Assembly (NCBI RefSeq): GCF_946221105.1
Contig: NZ_CAMICL010000040.1
Coordinates: 1 to 18,221, forward strand
Source: an uncultured Corynebacterium sp.
GTDB lineage: Bacteria; Actinomycetota; Actinomycetes; Mycobacteriales; Mycobacteriaceae
DNA: 18,221 bases
Direction of reading: 5' to 3'
The position numbers were made by a program, and so were the translations under genes. How positions within the stretch are numbered: the stretch's first letter is position 1; each line of letters begins with the position of its first letter. The notes beneath the pieces are model-generated. The model was not told the DNA's origin, did not search any database, and worked only from the letters and a program-made list of their open reading frames with translations. This document shows, one piece after another, positions 15,544-18,221 of the stretch.

Positions 15544-16038
15544 CACTTTCACGCCTTCTCCTGGACGTCTACCGAGAATGAGCTCCGCGTCCTCGGGTCT
15601 GGTCACACGCCCGGCGATCCTCACTCCGCAGATATCACGGATCACCGTCGGGATCGCGTCAGCGGTGAGCCTTTGCGACGCGAGCACAACGAGAATTCCG
15701 GCGGAGCGGCCACGGCGCACAAGGTCAGTGACAAGCCGTTTACGCGCCTCTGCCGCTGCCTTCTCCTCCTTGCTGGAACCCTCCGGCTCGAAGAGCACCT
15801 GGCACTCGTCGAGAATGACCACCTGCAGCTTCTGTTTGTGCTCATCGGTCCAGAACTTCAGGCCGGCCTTCAGCCGCTTCTGCATAATCTGCTGAATACG
15901 CTCCAGCTCCGGGGTCATCTCAACAGCCGTTTGGACTTTGCCGTCGAACATCGTCACTCGGGATTTACCCTTGAGTGCCTTCTCCATCCCTTCGAGCAGC
16001 ACAGTCTTGCCACCACCCGGCAGAGCACCAACGACCAT
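15544..16038 (-). pseudogene. Fragment of FtsK/Tra-type ATPase from a conjugative element
   Basis: About 165 residues match the motor domain of the FtsK/SpoIIIE-like DNA translocases carried by actinobacterial integrative and conjugative elements. Walker A GALPGGGKT starts at residue 4 of the open frame and Walker B is LQVVILDECQ (71-80). The stretch KRLVTDLVRRGRSAGILVVLASQ and the arginine-rich RITRP-type region follow. The N-terminal part of the protein is missing: homology can extend only to about 16060, where an in-frame stop lies at 16063-16065. The C-terminus breaks off after RPGEGVKV, and the open frame then reads 25 unrelated residues to 15466. It is therefore a non-functional internal fragment. 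Confidence 0.8.
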
Positions 16039-16258
16039 GCCGGAGCACTCCTTGATTTTGCATCACAAGGGAGGCCGAAATTATACGGGCAATCTTGCTT
16101 CCTCCAATAAGCTGCACAATGAAATGTGGGATGAGTACAAGCGAAAGACACCAGCACATCTTCATGGGCAAAATATGCATGATCAGCTCTCATGCCATAT
16201 CTCGAGCGCTGGATTCAAGGATCCTTAGAATCTAGAAAGCTGGCATCCAGATGTTGGG

Positions 16259-16264
16259 TATAAT
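16259..16264 (+). promoter_or_regulatory. Perfect -10 box upstream of the small membrane protein gene
   Basis: TATAAT at 16259-16264 is a consensus -10 element 49 bp before the ATG at 16313. No good -35 was found at 16-18 bp spacing. The region is AT-rich, so chance occurrence is possible, but the position is right. Confidence 0.5.
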
Positions 16265-16312
16265 AAGACTGTTCTTGCTCTATGCAATCCATAGCGAGAA
16301 GGAGCGTATTCT

Positions 16313-16549
16313 ATGAATCGCACAGTATGGCCGGTACTGCTATCAGGAATATCAGGCCTAATTATGCTCTCTGCTGGAGCTTTTTTGTTTAGTGCGGGAA
16401 TGTCTGCCAGTGACGCAGACGCTGGGCAACAATCCGGTAACGCCGTCATTCCTTTACTAATAACGGTAGCTGGCACTGTACTTGTGATTCTTGCCTTTAT
16501 TTTCTCCGGCCCTCTATTCGAGAAGAAGACTCCAGTCGACGGCCACTAA
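16313..16549 (+). CDS. Small two-helix membrane protein, unknown function
   Basis: The 78-aa product has two hydrophobic segments, about residues 7-30 and 44-66, joined by a polar Ser/Asp/Gln loop, and ends in a charged tail (FEKKTPVDGH). AAGGAG (16299-16304) lies 8 nt before the ATG and a TATAAT box lies upstream, so it is probably expressed. I do not recognise a family. Codon use is less GC-biased than in the genes to the left, consistent with acquisition with the accessory region. It is flanked by a conjugation-ATPase fragment on the left and a strong palindromic terminator on the right. Confidence 0.7.
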   Translation: MNRTVWPVLLSGISGLIMLSAGAFLFSAGMSASDADAGQQSGNAVIPLLITVAGTVLVILAFIFSGPLFEKKTPVDGH

Positions 16550-16644
16550 CCATTTTTGTATTGGTTTCCTTCATTCTCCGCTCTTCTAGACTTAGTACTG
16601 TTGCCTCAGTGAGGCTTCTAAGATGAGTGAGATGAACACCATCT

Positions 16645-16678
16645 ACTATGTCCCCCAAAGTACTTTGGGGGACATAGT
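16645..16678. repeat. 34-bp perfect palindrome, likely terminator on the + strand
   Basis: The left arm ACTATGTCCCCCAAAGT (16645-16661) is the exact reverse complement of the right arm (16662-16678), with no spacer and a ScaI-type AGTACT centre. As RNA it would form about 15 bp with a 4-nt loop, followed on the + strand by TTTTATG. It would therefore terminate transcription coming from the small membrane gene that ends at 16549. A cruciform-forming insertion scar or recombination site is an alternative. Confidence 0.75.
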
Positions 16679-16857
16679 TTTATGCAGGGGACTCGGGGCA
16701 ATTATAGGTTATCCACCTTAATGCAGAGTTTATTTTTTATCCATTGGCTGAGGCGTTGTAGGGGGCTGTGTCTTTCTGTTGGGGGGCCGCGGCAGGGGAA
16801 GTCGCGCCATTGTTACTAGCGACTCACTCATGTCCAGGTCGCTCAAGCTCGACAGTG

Positions 16858-16932
16858 GATTTGCCCAAAGCGGAGGTGGCCCGCCGACTCGGGATCGGGC
16901 GGACTACGCTCTATAAATACTTGACGGAGGGG
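16858..16932 (+). pseudogene. Serine resolvase/invertase C-terminal HTH remnant
   Basis: The translation LPKAEVARRLGIGRTTLYKYL is the helix-turn-helix end of a Tn3-type resolvase or DNA invertase, where it binds the recombination site. Nothing of the catalytic N-terminal domain (with its serine) is present upstream, and the frame runs into unrelated residues after about 25 codons. It is a remnant of a transposon or plasmid resolution system. Confidence 0.6.
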
Positions 16933-17132
16933 AGCTGTTGGACTACAGCTTTTAGCTGATTATATCCACGGCACCCCCACTTACCGGGGTCCACCTGCTC
17001 CAACTCCTCCGGGAAAGTCTAAAACCCCATCCTGCGTCCCCTAATAAAAGGGGTACCAGGCCCTCTAGGGTAGGTATTTTTGGAGAGGATCTGAGGCGCT
17101 ATTCCATATCCGGCGCCAGCTAGGATGAGTCC

Positions 17133-17513
17133 ATGCTGACTAAACGCTCATATATGTCTCTGACTGAAGAGGTCTTCCTCTATGCGACAGACCACGATTT
17201 GGAATATGCTACAGAGCAGGTCGTCAAGGCGATACGATCTAAAATCCCCTTAGTGGGTGAACCGACCGTAGAGTCTACCGCACTTGTGGTAGATGAATTT
17301 GATCTAGAACGTCAATGGATCGATGATTTCGGTCCTCCCGTAAATCCAGAAGTGCTAAACCTAAATAGAGTCAAGGTCTCTTTTATGGTCGCATCTACCC
17401 ACGAAGAAATCGAGCACATTGGTGAAGCCATCTACTCTACGATTAGGGAACTTAGTCGTAGAAGGAAAATAGCCTACTTCAGTATGCTGAGTGAGTGCTC
17501 TAACGGGGAGTGA
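17133..17513 (+). CDS. Orphan acidic protein of 126 aa, unknown function
   Basis: The frame is preceded by AGGATGA (17122-17129), a few nt before the ATG. The product is soluble, rich in Glu/Asp, and appears to have mixed helix and strand: a helical N-terminus (TEEVFLYATDHDLEYATEQVV), a central strand-like segment (VKVSFMVAST) and a helical C-terminal part (IGEAIYSTIRELSRRRK). There are no membrane segments, signal peptide or recognisable catalytic motif. Codon use is AT-tolerant, unlike the left half of the window. It lies alone between a resolvase scrap and an IS256 remnant, as cargo genes do. Immunity-, antitoxin- or defence-like roles are possible from context, but nothing in the sequence proves any. 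Confidence 0.65.
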   Translation: MLTKRSYMSLTEEVFLYATDHDLEYATEQVVKAIRSKIPLVGEPTVESTALVVDEFDLERQWIDDFGPPVNPEVLNLNRVKVSFMVASTHEEIEHIGEAIYSTIRELSRRRKIAYFSMLSECSNGE

Positions 17514-17550
17514 TCCTGACGGCACAGTGTCATTAAATACTGTAATAGCC

Positions 17551-17580
17551 GGTCAAGTCCGCGGAAGTGGTGTATCTGCC
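17551..17580. repeat. Probable terminal inverted repeat of the IS256-family element
   Basis: The sequence starting GGTCAAGTCCGCGGAAGTGG lies 47 bp beyond the transposase stop codon, where the end of an IS256-type element is expected, and contains the AAGTGGTGTA core I associate with such ends. The partner repeat lies outside the window or is lost, so the boundary and any 8-9 bp target duplication cannot be checked. Confidence 0.45.
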
Positions 17581-17626
17581 CTTTCGAGAAAACTAGCAGG
17601 GTAGCGACCTTACGGACTATCTCGTG

Positions 17627-18168
17627 TTAGGAACCGATGCTGATTGATGCTGTCTCCTGCTGGTCAATAGCAGGTCTGGTTTCACCGGCATCGATGATGT
17701 TCGCCGTGATCATCACCCTGGTCTGTTTCAAGCTGGTCAACGACATGTAGCGCATCTGCTGGATCCTTCTCACGCATGTTGTTCCGCCAGGACAGTCCCG
17801 ACCAGGCGCACGACAGCATCCCGATTCGGGAAGATCCCAATAACATCGGTACGCCGGCGGATCTCCCGATGAAGCCTTTCGGTGGGGTTATTTGACCACA
17901 CCTTAGTCCACACCGATTGTGGGCACTGGGTGAACGCCAGCAGTTCATCTAGGGCTTCCTCCAGGTAATCGGCCACATCCGGGAGCTTCTGCTGACAGAA
18001 CTCCACCGCATCCCTGGACTGAGTCCACACCGATGTCGCATCAGGCTGCTGGAAAATCGTGTGGAACATCGCCGACAAAGTCGGCCATTGTGTTTTGGGC
18101 ACCCCGGCACAGATCGAGCGGGCGCGCGAGATGAGGTGAATACCTTGGCCACGATCCGAACACGGCAC
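17627..18168 (-). pseudogene. IS256-family transposase remnant, frameshifted and 5'-damaged
   Basis: The C-terminal third of an IS256 (Mutator-like) transposase is clear: CAGVPKTQWPTLSAMFHTIF, then DELLAFTQCPQSVWTKVWSN, ERLHREIRRRTDVIGIFPNR and VRLVGTVLAEQH. The catalytic Glu region (ERLHREIRRRT) is present. At about 17772 the frame hits TGA right after AEQHA; the true C-terminus continues in another frame as RRIQQMRYMSLTSLKQTR... to a TAA at 17627-17629, which fits loss of one nucleotide. Upstream of about 18130 homology fades, and the N-terminal DNA-binding domain and first catalytic aspartates are not recognisable before the window edge. The copy is inactive. Confidence 0.85.
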
Positions 18169-18221
18169 GATCGATCCAGTAGATACTCAGCTCGATTTCC
18201 GCGTTGGTTGCCGCAAGGGTG

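Larger units (their letters stand above)
16550..17132. other. Gene-poor stretch with mobile-element debris
   Basis: No intact gene of useful length is seen in these 583 bp. The stretch holds a short hairpin GCCTCA-g-TGAGGC near 16604-16616, the 34-bp palindrome at 16645-16678, a resolvase-like scrap at 16858-16932, and short G-run/C-run hairpins around 17038-17075. Base composition is patchy, alternating AT-rich and G-rich tracts, as in old insertion scars. Confidence 0.6.

Noticed and set aside
15544..15895. Right part of the + strand frame that begins at 15359
   Set aside because: It is antisense to the ATPase motifs (Walker A and B) and has low-complexity shadow composition.
16623..16721. 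32-codon frame MSEMNTIYYVPQSTLGD... containing the palindrome
   Set aside because: There is no ribosome site, the palindrome alone explains much of its sequence, and it is too short to support.
16768..16857. N-terminal part of the frame that includes the resolvase HTH
   Set aside because: Residues before the HTH do not resemble any resolvase; only the HTH scrap is supported.
17524..17543. ACAGT/ACTGT inverted repeat after the 126-aa gene as a terminator
   Set aside because: The 5-bp stem with a 10-nt loop is too weak and no T-run follows.
1..18221. tRNA, rRNA, riboswitch or CRISPR array
   Set aside because: No cloverleaf, rRNA segment, known riboswitch core or regularly spaced repeat was seen on reading both strands by eye.

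Overview
The window looks like a Corynebacterium chromosome segment. The coding DNA is GC-rich with strong G/C third positions. The ugpAEBC gene order, a 217-aa MsrA, an Abhydrolase_9 membrane hydrolase, a DUF5926 protein and a DtxR-type operator all fit that genus. Identification rests on recognising protein families by eye; no search was run.

Left part (1-3408): histidine utilisation. hutU (urocanate hydratase) and hutI (imidazolonepropionase) run on the + strand, catalysing steps 2 and 3 of histidine degradation. A HutR-like operator lies upstream of hutU and a terminator-like hairpin lies between the two genes. hutH is not in the window. A strong hairpin separates hutI from the convergent ugp operon.

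Middle (3409-10581, minus strand): a glycerophosphodiester/glycerol-3-phosphate module. Two tandem, clearly paralogous glycerophosphodiester phosphodiesterases are followed by a DUF5926 gene with its own probable leaderless promoter, a nested hairpin terminator, and then ugpA-ugpE-ugpB-ugpC, a complete ABC importer. Together they would import glycerol-3-phosphate or glycerophosphodiesters and hydrolyse the diesters inside the cell.

10658-15275: ordinary chromosomal genes. These are a membrane-anchored alpha/beta hydrolase (+, probably leaderless), msrA (-) whose 3' end abuts the hydrolase, sodA (+) divergent from msrA (an oxidative-stress pair), and a YnfM-like MFS exporter (+) behind a good DtxR box, so probably iron-regulated.

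15276-18221: a decayed accessory region, visibly more AT-rich and littered with pieces of mobile elements. It contains the start of an unknown + strand gene fused to a reversed fragment of a conjugative-element FtsK/Tra ATPase, an intact small two-helix membrane protein gene, a 34-bp perfect palindrome, a resolvase C-terminal scrap, an intact orphan gene of 126 aa, and a frameshifted, 5'-damaged IS256-family transposase with its probable terminal repeat. I see no tRNA, rRNA or CRISPR array. I did not find a convincing new multi-gene system. The best leads are the iron-regulated exporter, the HutR-like site, the palindrome, the chimeric junctions and the orphan gene in the accessory region.
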